From Gemmatimonadota bacterium (GTDB lineage: Bacteria; Gemmatimonadota; Gemmatimonadetes; Longimicrobiales; UBA6960): a DNA stretch of 5,662 nucleotides. The stretch spans positions 7,143 through 12,804 of the forward strand of contig PAUA01000014.1 of assembly GCA_002712565.1 (NCBI GenBank), read 5' to 3'. The notes beneath the pieces were generated by a model. The model ran no database searches, was not told the DNA's origin, and worked only from the letters and a program-made list of their open reading frames with translations. The position numbers were made by a program, and so were the translations under genes. This document shows positions 1-5,662 of this stretch, one piece after another (within the stretch, counting starts at the first letter, position 1; every line of letters begins with the position of its first letter).

Positions 1-185
1 CGTCAAGAGTGTTCGGTCGACGACGAGATCCCTCGGCGGATTCGGTTCGAGTAGCGAAGGCTGGGTGCCACACACGATCGAAGCCATCAGCTCCACTGTC
101 CTTCTCACGACGCTCCGACCACCTTTGAACAGCCGCGGGGGGGGGCGCTTTCTGCTACAGCCCTCCCGCCTTTTCTGATACAGCA
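1..185. other. Left-edge stretch with no identifiable gene
   Basis: I see no recognisable gene here. Several frames are open to the left edge. A plus-strand frame runs from base 2 to a TGA at 176-178. A minus-strand frame has an ATG at 85-87 and stays open to the edge. Neither translation looks like a family I know, and the plus-strand one ends in low-complexity residues coded by a G tract. The stretch contains an uninterrupted run of nine G at 137-145 and two copies of a 13-base near-repeat at 149-161 and 172-184. The minus-strand ATG could be the start of a gene that continues outside the window, since an AAGGA lies about 11 bases upstream of it, but with fewer than 30 codons visible I do not call it. 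Confidence 0.4.
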
Positions 186-226
186 AAACCCCGCTCAGCC
201 AAAAGACCAAGCGAGGCAAGGGGTTT
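185..226 (-). terminator. Terminator-like hairpin downstream of the tRNA-Ile remnant
   Basis: Read on the minus strand, AAACCCC (226 down to 220) pairs with GGGGTTT (192 down to 186), followed by one more T and then GC. The 27 bases between the arms form only an imperfect inner stem, for example CTC with GAG. A G-rich 3' arm running into a short T tract, five bases beyond the tRNA 3' end, is the usual layout of an intrinsic terminator after a tRNA gene. The T tract is short (TTTT), so termination may be weak. It probably came along with the tRNA 3' end. It could also serve as the distal terminator of the operon to the right, since no better candidate lies between 435 and 281. Confidence 0.45.
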
Positions 227-230
227 CCAT

Positions 231-280
231 CAGTGGGCCTGGGTAGACTAGAACTACCGACCCCACACTTATCAGATATG
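231..280 (-). pseudogene. tRNA-Ile(GAT) 3'-half remnant
   Basis: On the minus strand this reads as the 3' half of a bacterial tRNA-Ile. The anticodon stem CATAT/GTGTG (280-276 and 268-264) pairs with G-T wobbles. The loop is CTGATAA (275-269) with anticodon GAT at 273-271. The variable region is GGGTC (263-259). The T stem GGTAG/CTACC (258-254 and 246-242) encloses the loop TTCTAGT (253-247). The 3' acceptor strand is CAGGCCC (241-235), followed by ACTG (234-231) where ACCA would be expected. No GGGCCTG acceptor strand with a normally spaced D arm lies on the 5' side. A GCTC/GAGC pair at 308-305 and 292-289 could be a D-stem relic, but spacing is wrong. The T-loop consensus TTCGA is changed to TTCTA and the CCA end is altered, so this is a decayed, non-functional copy. 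Anticodon loop to 3' end is the segment that tRNA-targeting integrases commonly duplicate, so it may be an old attachment site. Confidence 0.75.
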
Positions 281-286
281 AGACTA

Positions 287-365
287 GCGCTCGTGGGCGC
301 TGGTGAGCGCTGGAATCAGGGGGTTTTCACCGATTCTGCGCTGGTGGGTGCCAGCCAGCGCTGGC
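287..365. repeat. GCGCTGG word cluster with a 12-base palindrome
   Basis: The heptamer GCGCTGG occurs four times, at 297-303, 307-313, 338-344 and 358-364, with a related GCGCTCG at 287-293. The last copy is embedded in a perfect 12-base palindrome, GCCAGCGCTGGC, at 354-365. GCGCTGG at 338-344 can also pair with CCAGCGC at 355-361 across a 10-base loop, so alternative hairpins are possible in RNA or in single-stranded DNA. No T tract follows on either strand, so it does not look like an intrinsic terminator. An 8-base inverted repeat, CGATTCTG at 331-338 against CAGAATCG at 412-419, encloses the right part of the cluster. The function is unknown; recombinase or regulator binding, or REP-like debris, are possible. 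Confidence 0.5.
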
Positions 366-434
366 CAGCGATGATACAGCATGTGCTACAGCTTTCGTTT
401 GGCCCGCTCGCCAGAATCGCATGAGGAACAACCC

Positions 435-1922
435 CTACTCCAGGATTGACCTCACCACCTCGATCACACCGTTGATCATCTCGTCTTCGACCTCCGGAGA
501 CCATCCGACGGGCGAGGCGTACTGAATCTGAATGACCTGCGACTGGTAGGCGTCCCGACGCACGAGCTCTCGCGTCGGAATGTAGAGATTGTGCTCGCCC
601 ATATAGCCGAACACCATGATCGGCATGTCGCGGCGAAACGTATCCTTGATACGCGCCCCGATCGGCGCGGTCACTTCCCCCTGCATCGCCACAAGAGGCA
701 TCGGTCCGATCCTGGCGACGATGACCTCGTTGTAGACGGAGGGGAACTCGTCGTGGATGCTGTAGTCGTACCGGTCGAGGAGCTCCGTATCGTTCCTGTG
801 AATCAGATACGTATCGTCGGTGGAGATCATCTCCGTCGTCGTCTGCGGAAACGGGAGGCCTAGCTCGTAATACCGCAGCAGCATGCGCACCCAGTTCGTG
901 CTCCGGTAACGATGCGGATACGCCACGAAGCCCACGTCAGGCGGAAAATCCTCGGCGAGCTGGAGCGCAGCCTCTCTGGAAATCGGTGGAGCTAACGGCA
1001 GCGAGAGTACTTCCATCGTGCTGGTGATCGGGCCCGTGACGTCCTGAAGCTCGGCGTCCGCGATCTCCAGGACGGCCGTCGCGAGCTCGTGCCCCAGGCT
1101 TCTCGCGACCTCCTCCATGACCGCATCGAGCGCCTCCGGTCCGGCGGCGCGGGCCTCGGTCGCCCGCTGGTCGTAGTCGGCGGGCCGCACCGCGTACTGG
1201 TTGCCGCCTGACGCGTCGGCGTACATGGCCTGCACGCCGGGAATGGCTGCCTCGATCTCATCCATGGCAAAACCGGGGTGCCCGGCGTCGATCTTCGAAC
1301 GCGATGCCTGCGCCGGATGTGTACCGTGGTTAAAAAGCAGCGCCACGGGCTGGTCGCCCTGCATCACTTTCAGCAATTGGATCTCGTAGTCGGCCGGCGC
1401 GTCGCCTCGTGTGGTGATGAAATACCCGTGGCCCCCTCCGAAGAGTACGTTGACCGGCCCACGTTCGTTGGCGATCGCTTCCTCGATGAGCTCCAACATC
1501 CGCTCGGCCAACCACTCCCCGTAGTCGAAGTTGTCCGGGTTGATCTGGATGGGCGCGTTGTGGTTGTGCGTCGCCAACAGAATGAGTCGTGACGGATCGA
1601 TGCCGAGCTCATCCCTCACCCGCTGGCGCAGGATGGGTGTCGCGACGTCGAGGCAGTTGAGGTCGTACGTGACGATGATCAGACGGTTGGTTCCGTCGTT
1701 CAGCACCAGAGCGCGAGCGTAGATATCTTCGGCCGTCCCCTCCGACACCCGGCCATTCACCATCACCCGTGGCTCACTGTTCGTAATGACACCCTTGGCC
1801 ACGCCAGCGCTCATCTGCGCGAAAGTCGTCTGCGGCTCCTGCGCGAACGCCGTCCGAGGAAGGACGACGATCAAGGCCGCCATGAGGGTCAGCGCGAAGT
1901 CCCGTTGGATACGTCTGTTCAT
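435..1922 (-). CDS. Exported neutral/alkaline ceramidase-family hydrolase
   Basis: This 495-residue protein belongs to the neutral/alkaline non-lysosomal ceramidase N-terminal domain family, zinc amidases that in characterised members split the N-acyl bond of ceramide. Residues 1-27 form a Sec signal peptide (basic MNRR, hydrophobic core, AFA before Gln28), so it acts in the periplasm or outside. Likely zinc ligands by motif position are His119/His121 (ATHNH), His202 (NHGTHP), Glu416 (QGEVT) and Tyr447 (LYIPT). Where true ceramidases have GDVSP with the nucleophilic serine, this protein has GGNQY (239-243), so the catalytic serine appears absent and ceramide itself may not be the substrate. 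It is shorter than the Pseudomonas and animal enzymes and ends after the catalytic domain, without their C-terminal immunoglobulin-like domain. The ATG at 1922 is chosen because AAGGAG lies 9 bases upstream and the signal peptide then starts correctly; longer starts run into the preceding gene. Family assignment is firm, substrate unknown. Confidence 0.88.
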   Translation of the reverse strand: MNRRIQRDFALTLMAALIVVLPRTAFAQEPQTTFAQMSAGVAKGVITNSEPRVMVNGRVSEGTAEDIYARALVLNDGTNRLIIVTYDLNCLDVATPILRQRVRDELGIDPSRLILLATHNHNAPIQINPDNFDYGEWLAERMLELIEEAIANERGPVNVLFGGGHGYFITTRGDAPADYEIQLLKVMQGDQPVALLFNHGTHPAQASRSKIDAGHPGFAMDEIEAAIPGVQAMYADASGGNQYAVRPADYDQRATEARAAGPEALDAVMEEVARSLGHELATAVLEIADAELQDVTGPITSTMEVLSLPLAPPISREAALQLAEDFPPDVGFVAYPHRYRSTNWVRMLLRYYELGLPFPQTTTEMISTDDTYLIHRNDTELLDRYDYSIHDEFPSVYNEVIVARIGPMPLVAMQGEVTAPIGARIKDTFRRDMPIMVFGYMGEHNLYIPTRELVRRDAYQSQVIQIQYASPVGWSPEVEDEMINGVIEVVRSILE

Positions 1923-1931
1923 GACGCTGTT

Positions 1932-1938
1932 CTCCTTA
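1932..1938 (-). promoter_or_regulatory. Shine-Dalgarno overlapping the upstream stop codon
   Basis: On the minus strand TAAGGAG combines the TAA stop of the cytochrome dehydrogenase gene (1938-1936) with an AAGGAG ribosome binding site (1937-1932), nine bases before the ATG at 1922. A ribosome finishing the upstream gene would sit on this site, which supports translational coupling and fixes the start of the ceramidase-family gene. Confidence 0.8.
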
Positions 1939-4923
1939 GTGCTCATGCAGCTGCAGGAAGGCCAGCAGGTCGGCAAGGTCTTGGTACTCGAGCCCCTGCT
2001 CCAGCCCATCGGGCATCAATGACAGGCCTTCGGTGCGAATCTCGCGGATGTCGCTCCGGCGAACGATGTCGGTTTCTCCTTGAGCCCGGACGAGCGTGAT
2101 ACTCGCCGGCGTCTCCGATCTCAGGATGCCGTTCAGCAACACTCCGTCCGTGGTCTCCACCAAGTAGTTCGCGTATTCCGGGGCGATGGCGCTGTTCGGA
2201 TCCAAAATCGATGTCAGCAGGTCCTCCGTCCCCTTGCTGAAGGCCATGCCGAGGTCGGGTCCCACGGGGTTTCCCACACCGCGCAAGAAGTGACACTGGG
2301 CGCACAGCGACTCGAAGTGCCGTTGCCCTCGGGACTCGTTCCCACGCAGGCCGGGTACCTCGGTCAGGTATTGATCCACAATTTCCGTGCGATTGCTGAA
2401 CTCGTGGTCCCCGAAGAACACGGCGGCGCGGGTCGCGATGTCATCGGACGAGCGGCGTAGGAGCCTCCGGCGCTGTTCGAGGTCCAGGTTGAGCTCTCCC
2501 GAGTTCAGGTCTCCGCTCTCGAGCGCCGAGATCAGCAACTCGTGCAACGGCACCCGGCGCAGGAGCATGTCTAGCGCGATCCCTTTCACCTGTGGGCTGT
2601 AGCCTCTCCACCGGACGAGGACCTCTCCGCCTGTCTCATTGTCGGCGAGCCGGGCGAACGCGCGAGCAGCCCCGATCTGAAGCTCGAGCGGATGTCGAGG
2701 CTCCATGAGCCCGAGCAAGGACTCACCCACCTGCGGGTAACTTCCCAAACCGAGGAGCTCCACCTCCTCGATGCGCTCGGGAACGGAAAGCGAGGTGTCC
2801 AGGACACGAACACGCGCCTGGGTCATCGCGCGGTCTTGGGCTCCCGTGTCCTGGATGTCGAAGCTCGAAGCCACACGCAGCGCGCCCCGCACGACCGGAG
2901 TGAACCCGGAGTTGATCGCTTCCTCCAACGCCGCGCGAATCGACGCCTCTACCCCAGCCGCCTCGCGTCCGCTTCCCAGACCGTCGGCGAGGCCATCCAG
3001 TAGCGCGGCGCGCCAGCCGGGAGCGAGCTGCGAACCGCCGGCCATGCTCACCAGCGAGGAGACCGGTTCGAGATCTTCGCGAGAGCCCACCACCGATGCG
3101 AGACGCCTCGTCACGTCCCGCTTTCCATCGGTGACCTCACCGACGAACGGATCACCCGAGGCCAGCAGCGCCTCCAACGCTACGCCGGGCTCGACGGCCA
3201 GGCCGGTCAGGACCGCGTCCCGGGACCATGCGTACTCCACGTCCCGACGCAGAATTGCCAGCAGCACCCCAGACACTCGGGGATCGTCGATCGCCCCAAC
3301 GGTGAGCGCGACCTGCATGCGGACGCGCGCATCGGGATCCGAGTCCATGCGCAGTACGGCATCCCGGACGTCGGGCGATGCCATGACGTACGGCTCGGCC
3401 ATTCGAAGAGCGTTCTCGCGGACGGCCGGGCTCGCGTCCTCCAGTCCAGCCTGAACGAGCTCGGGCTCCAGAGCACCGAGCCCTTCCAGTGTCCAGAGTC
3501 CGTGCAGTCGCCCCAGCGCAGAGTCGTTCTCGAGAGACAGCTGCCTCAACAGTGGAACCGCTGATTCATCCCCGCGTTCGACGAGGAGACGCTGAGCGGT
3601 GTCGCGCCACCATTTGTTCGGGTGCGCCAAGGCTTCCACCAAGGTCTGGACATCGGCACCACTGAGCTCGGGGCGCGTAAGCTCGAGCCCCTCCCGAGGA
3701 ACGACGCGATAGATGCGGCCCTTGTCATCCCCAGCCCTGACGTCGAGGCCCTGTTCCACCTGATCGGGGATCCACTCCGGATGCTCGATCACCGCCCGAT
3801 GCATGTCCACCACGTAAAGGCCACCGTCGGGTCCCACGGCCATCGTGACCGGTCGGAACCAGTTGTCGTCACCGGCGAGAAACTCGGCTTCGTCCTCGCC
3901 GCGGCTGGCTCGGAACGATGGGCCCTCCGGCCGCACGACATCCTGATGGACGACGTTGACGACGACGTCGTTGACGAAGAACGTGCCGTCATACGAGTTG
4001 GGAAGAGCACCCCCGCCGTAATAGGCGATGCCCGAAGATCCGGAGAAGCGACCGGCCTGCTCGGGGTGATTGACCCTCGTCTCCGGTGGTGAGATCTGGT
4101 AGAGCGTCGCCGACGACTCGTGGTCGGAGATCTGTTCTCGCGTGGTGCCGACGGCCAGGTCCGGGCTACGACTCAGATACTCGGGGCGGAAGACCATATG
4201 CTGGATGTGGTCCAGGTTGTGTGTCCCGAACATGCGCCCCCACGCGTCGATAGCGATGCCATGGCCGCCCGTCGTCTCGTACGATTGCTGCAACTCGCCG
4301 GTGCCGGGACGAAACCGAAAGTCCATCCCTCTGATGGACACGTCCCGGTCGGGTGTGTCGACCGAATGTGCGGAACCGTTGTTGCCGCCGTTGGCACCGT
4401 ACACCCAGTTGTCCAATCCCCAGGTCAGCCCGTTGATGTTGTGCTGGGTATTCCCGACGGGAAATCCGGTGAAAAGAACTTCTTCCACATCCGCGGCACC
4501 GTCTCCGTCGGTGTCCTGCAGGAAGACGATGTCGGGCGGACGGGTGACGAGGATTCCCCCACGCCAAGGCAGCGCCGAAGTCGGAAACTGAAGCCCCTCG
4601 GCGAAAACCGTCGCTGTCTCGTAGTAGCCGTCGCCGTCCAGGTCATCGAGCAGCTTGACGCGACCCAGGGGTGTCGACTCACCCTCGGGCTGGATCGGGT
4701 AGTCGCGCATCTCCACGACGTACATCCGACCGTCGGCGTCGAATGCGACGGCGACCGGATCGACGATCTGGGGCTCGCGAGCCACCAACTCGAGCCTCAG
4801 GTCGTCCGGAAGTCCGGCGGTCGCGATGAAATCCTCCGGCTCTCGCGACGAGGGCGGGGCCGCGTGCCAGCATCCATTGAGGACGCACAGCATCGCGACC
4901 GGCAGACGCATTGAAGTCGACAT
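1936..4923 (-). CDS. PVC-type CxxCH dehydrogenase, probable lipoprotein (beta-propeller, HEAT, cytochrome c)
   Basis: This 995-residue protein has the architecture of the large PVC-type heme-binding 'membrane-bound dehydrogenase' family (TIGR02604 N-terminal and TIGR02603 C-terminal type). The N-terminus is hydrophobic and ends in L-N-G-Cys18, a slightly atypical lipobox, which suggests a lipid-anchored periplasmic protein. Residues about 35-410 form the propeller-like dehydrogenase domain, with DADGRMYVVEMRDYP (62-76), acidic calcium-loop-like stretches DLDGDG (94-99) and DTDGDG (137-142), and GPDGGLYVVDMHR (364-376). About 420-600, and again about 745-800, resemble HEAT repeats. The C-terminus (about 860-995) is a cytochrome c domain: heme motif CAQCH at 874-878 (bases 2304-2290), GPDLG nearby, and Met970 in LMPDG as likely distal ligand. 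Members are thought to oxidise sugars or alcohols and pass electrons to a periplasmic chain; substrates are mostly unknown. The ATG at 4923 is preferred because GTGGAG lies 9 bases upstream; GTG 4938 and ATG 4911 are alternatives. The gene is coupled to both neighbours. Confidence 0.93.
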   Translation of the reverse strand: MSTSMRLPVAMLCVLNGCWHAAPPSSREPEDFIATAGLPDDLRLELVAREPQIVDPVAVAFDADGRMYVVEMRDYPIQPEGESTPLGRVKLLDDLDGDGYYETATVFAEGLQFPTSALPWRGGILVTRPPDIVFLQDTDGDGAADVEEVLFTGFPVGNTQHNINGLTWGLDNWVYGANGGNNGSAHSVDTPDRDVSIRGMDFRFRPGTGELQQSYETTGGHGIAIDAWGRMFGTHNLDHIQHMVFRPEYLSRSPDLAVGTTREQISDHESSATLYQISPPETRVNHPEQAGRFSGSSGIAYYGGGALPNSYDGTFFVNDVVVNVVHQDVVRPEGPSFRASRGEDEAEFLAGDDNWFRPVTMAVGPDGGLYVVDMHRAVIEHPEWIPDQVEQGLDVRAGDDKGRIYRVVPREGLELTRPELSGADVQTLVEALAHPNKWWRDTAQRLLVERGDESAVPLLRQLSLENDSALGRLHGLWTLEGLGALEPELVQAGLEDASPAVRENALRMAEPYVMASPDVRDAVLRMDSDPDARVRMQVALTVGAIDDPRVSGVLLAILRRDVEYAWSRDAVLTGLAVEPGVALEALLASGDPFVGEVTDGKRDVTRRLASVVGSREDLEPVSSLVSMAGGSQLAPGWRAALLDGLADGLGSGREAAGVEASIRAALEEAINSGFTPVVRGALRVASSFDIQDTGAQDRAMTQARVRVLDTSLSVPERIEEVELLGLGSYPQVGESLLGLMEPRHPLELQIGAARAFARLADNETGGEVLVRWRGYSPQVKGIALDMLLRRVPLHELLISALESGDLNSGELNLDLEQRRRLLRRSSDDIATRAAVFFGDHEFSNRTEIVDQYLTEVPGLRGNESRGQRHFESLCAQCHFLRGVGNPVGPDLGMAFSKGTEDLLTSILDPNSAIAPEYANYLVETTDGVLLNGILRSETPASITLVRAQGETDIVRRSDIREIRTEGLSLMPDGLEQGLEYQDLADLLAFLQLHEH

Positions 4924-4925
4924 GC

Positions 4926-5662
4926 TCACGGACTCCACGTCCCGCTGGCTACCGCCGGGACGAAGGTCTCCAGGCCCTCCGGCGGAAAGTCCAGGCTTCT
5001 GCCCAGCTCGGCGCTCATGTAAGCCGTCATCAACTGCTCGACGACTTCGACGCCGGCGTCGAAGGTCAACGAGGGGGGCTTGTCCTCGAGAAACGCACGC
5101 ACGAAGTGACGGTTCTCGGCTTGATATCCGTAGTCGGCCGCCTCGTCAGCGACCACGGGCATCAGTCCGATCTCCGCGTTCTGTTTCTCGACGAGGTCTT
5201 CGCCCGACCGGCCCTGCACCTCTCGACTGAAGAAGAGCTTGAGGCCGCTGTCCAACGTGTTGATCGACATCGAGTACTCCGGACCGAGCAGCTCCATCGT
5301 CAAGCGCAGCCCGGCGCCGACGTAGCTCCAGGACGTGCTCGCTTCGCCGAGCACCCCGACGCCATCCTCCGTCTCGTATTCGACCGTCGCGGAGGCGAAG
5401 TCCTCGGCTGGACGAGCGCTGTAGTCTACGTCCTCTCCCATGCGTTGTTGGAGCCGCTCGGGATAGGGCGGCCGCGTCCACTTGAGGGACGCGATGTGCG
5501 CGGTCACACGTCGGGGCCGAAGCGAGGCTCGCGGTGCTCCGGGCTCCGTCAACAGGTGACGCACGACCTCGATGGAATGACACATCATGTCGTTCAGCAC
5601 ACCGCCACCCTGCAGGTCGCCGCGCCAAAACCACGGCGTGTGGGGGCCACTGTGCTCTTCGG
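4926..5662 (-). CDS. Gfo/Idh/MocA-family oxidoreductase (5' end cut by window)
   Basis: The frame is open to the right edge, so only the C-terminal 244 residues are visible; the N-terminal Rossmann fold that binds NAD(P) lies outside. The visible part starts with EEHSGPHTPWFW, followed by GGGVLNDMMCHSIEVV. This matches the GGG-x-L-x-D-x-x-x-H motif of the family, with Asp24 and His28 of the visible fragment in the conserved catalytic positions. The C-terminal end (GVEVVEQLMTAYMSAELGRS) is the usual closing helix. Members oxidise or reduce sugars, inositols and related polyols, or work in glycoside cleavage by redox steps. I cannot tell whether it carries a Tat signal, as several secreted homologues in PVC-rich phyla do, because the start is missing. 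A GTG at 5600 is internal, since the conserved motif begins upstream of it. Its TGA stop (4928-4926) is 2 bases from the next gene's ATG, indicating one operon. Family assignment is firm; substrate is unknown. Confidence 0.92.
   Translation of the reverse strand, partial: EEHSGPHTPWFWRGDLQGGGVLNDMMCHSIEVVRHLLTEPGAPRASLRPRRVTAHIASLKWTRPPYPERLQQRMGEDVDYSARPAEDFASATVEYETEDGVGVLGEASTSWSYVGAGLRLTMELLGPEYSMSINTLDSGLKLFFSREVQGRSGEDLVEKQNAEIGLMPVVADEAADYGYQAENRHFVRAFLEDKPPSLTFDAGVEVVEQLMTAYMSAELGRSLDFPPEGLETFVPAVASGTWSP
4933..4938 (-). promoter_or_regulatory. Shine-Dalgarno GTGGAG inside the end of the oxidoreductase gene
   Basis: GTGGAG on the minus strand lies within the last codons of the Gfo/Idh/MocA gene, nine bases before the ATG at 4923. 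The spacing equals that of the next gene's site. It supports ATG 4923 over the in-frame GTG at 4938, which would overlap the upstream gene, and suggests coupled translation. Confidence 0.6.

Larger units (their letters stand above)
149..392 (+). repeat. Four direct copies of TG(A/C)TACAGC around the tRNA remnant
   Basis: The nonamer TGCTACAGC occurs at 153-161 and 384-392, and its one-base variant TGATACAGC at 176-184 and 372-380, all in the same orientation. The left pair is part of a longer match, TTTCTG(C/A)TACAGC at 149-161 and 172-184, with 12 of 13 bases identical. Start-to-start spacing is 23 bases in the left pair and 12 in the right pair, close to two and one helical turns. The four copies bracket the tRNA-Ile remnant and its terminator-like hairpin, with variants in the order C, A, A, C. 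Four near-identical nonamers in about 240 bases is far more than chance predicts. They could be binding sites for a recombinase or regulator, or remnants of a decayed repeat family; the sequence alone does not say which. Confidence 0.55.

Noticed and set aside
231..320. Functional tRNA-Ile gene
   Set aside because: The 5' acceptor strand is missing, the D-arm-like GCTC/GAGC pair is misplaced by several bases, and the T loop and CCA end are altered.
401..405. GGGCC on the minus strand as a displaced 5' acceptor strand of the tRNA (split or intron-interrupted gene)
   Set aside because: Only five bases match, about 120 bases from the 3' half, with no supporting D arm between; known bacterial tRNA introns lie in the anticodon loop, which is intact here.
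233..424. Plus-strand 63-codon ORF
   Set aside because: Its first residues (GLGRLELPTPHLS) are the antisense translation of the tRNA-Ile 3' half, a well-known source of spurious proteins; the rest runs through the repeat cluster and no ribosome binding site is evident.
1..434. CRISPR array
   Set aside because: The repeats are 7 to 13 bases long with irregular spacing of 12 to about 200 bases, without the uniform repeats and spacers of an array.
1923..2009. Upstream starts for the ceramidase-family protein
   Set aside because: They would overlap the cytochrome dehydrogenase gene, place cysteine-rich nonsense before the signal peptide, and ignore the AAGGAG site correctly spaced for the ATG at 1922.
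2771..3454. Plus-strand ORF (227 codons) opposite the HEAT-repeat region
   Set aside because: Composition is dominated by Ser, Arg, Ala and Thr, typical of an antisense shadow, and it lies wholly inside a well-supported gene.
4120..4914. Long plus-strand ORF (264 codons) opposite the cytochrome dehydrogenase gene
   Set aside because: High GC keeps antisense frames open; the minus strand carries a complete, recognisable protein with domain motifs and a ribosome binding site, while this translation resembles nothing known.
5146..5634. Minus-strand ORF in another frame within the oxidoreductase gene
   Set aside because: It is an out-of-frame shadow; the conserved GGG-x-L-x-D-x-x-x-H motif and C-terminal helix lie in the 4926-5662 frame.

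Overview
The window is a GC-rich (roughly 60% by eye) bacterial fragment. Three protein genes lie head to tail on the minus strand and occupy about 435-5662. To their left is a 434-base non-coding stretch that holds tRNA-derived sequence. A PVC-type c-type-cytochrome dehydrogenase with a lipoprotein-like N-terminus, together with an exported ceramidase-like hydrolase, indicates a Gram-negative bacterium with cytochrome c maturation. Lineages rich in such proteins are Planctomycetota, Verrucomicrobiota, Gemmatimonadota, Acidobacteriota and Bacteroidota. The sequence does not decide between them.

Transcription runs from right to left. The first gene (right edge, 5' end cut off) is a Gfo/Idh/MocA-family oxidoreductase. 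Its TGA stop is 2 nt from the ATG of the second gene, a 995-residue probable lipoprotein with an N-terminal beta-propeller 'membrane-bound dehydrogenase' domain, HEAT-like repeats and a C-terminal CxxCH cytochrome c domain. The TAA stop of that gene lies inside the Shine-Dalgarno sequence (TAAGGAG) of the third gene, a 495-residue Sec-exported protein of the neutral/alkaline ceramidase N-terminal family. The spacing makes a translationally coupled operon very likely. A plausible but unproven reading is a catabolic cassette for an oxidised or acylated carbohydrate-like or lipid-like substrate: hydrolysis and cytochrome-linked oxidation outside the cytoplasm, plus an NAD(P)-linked oxidoreductase. 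No promoter for the operon is in the window.

The left 434 bases contain no convincing protein gene. On the minus strand they carry the 3' half of a tRNA-Ile(GAT) gene (anticodon arm, variable region, T arm and 3' acceptor strand) without a recognisable matching 5' half. A terminator-like hairpin follows immediately. Four copies of a 9-base word TG(A/C)TACAGC flank this unit, two on each side, and a cluster of GCGCTGG words with a 12-base palindrome lies beside it. This resembles the footprint of tRNA-targeted integration (an att site remnant). It is the least expected signal in the window.
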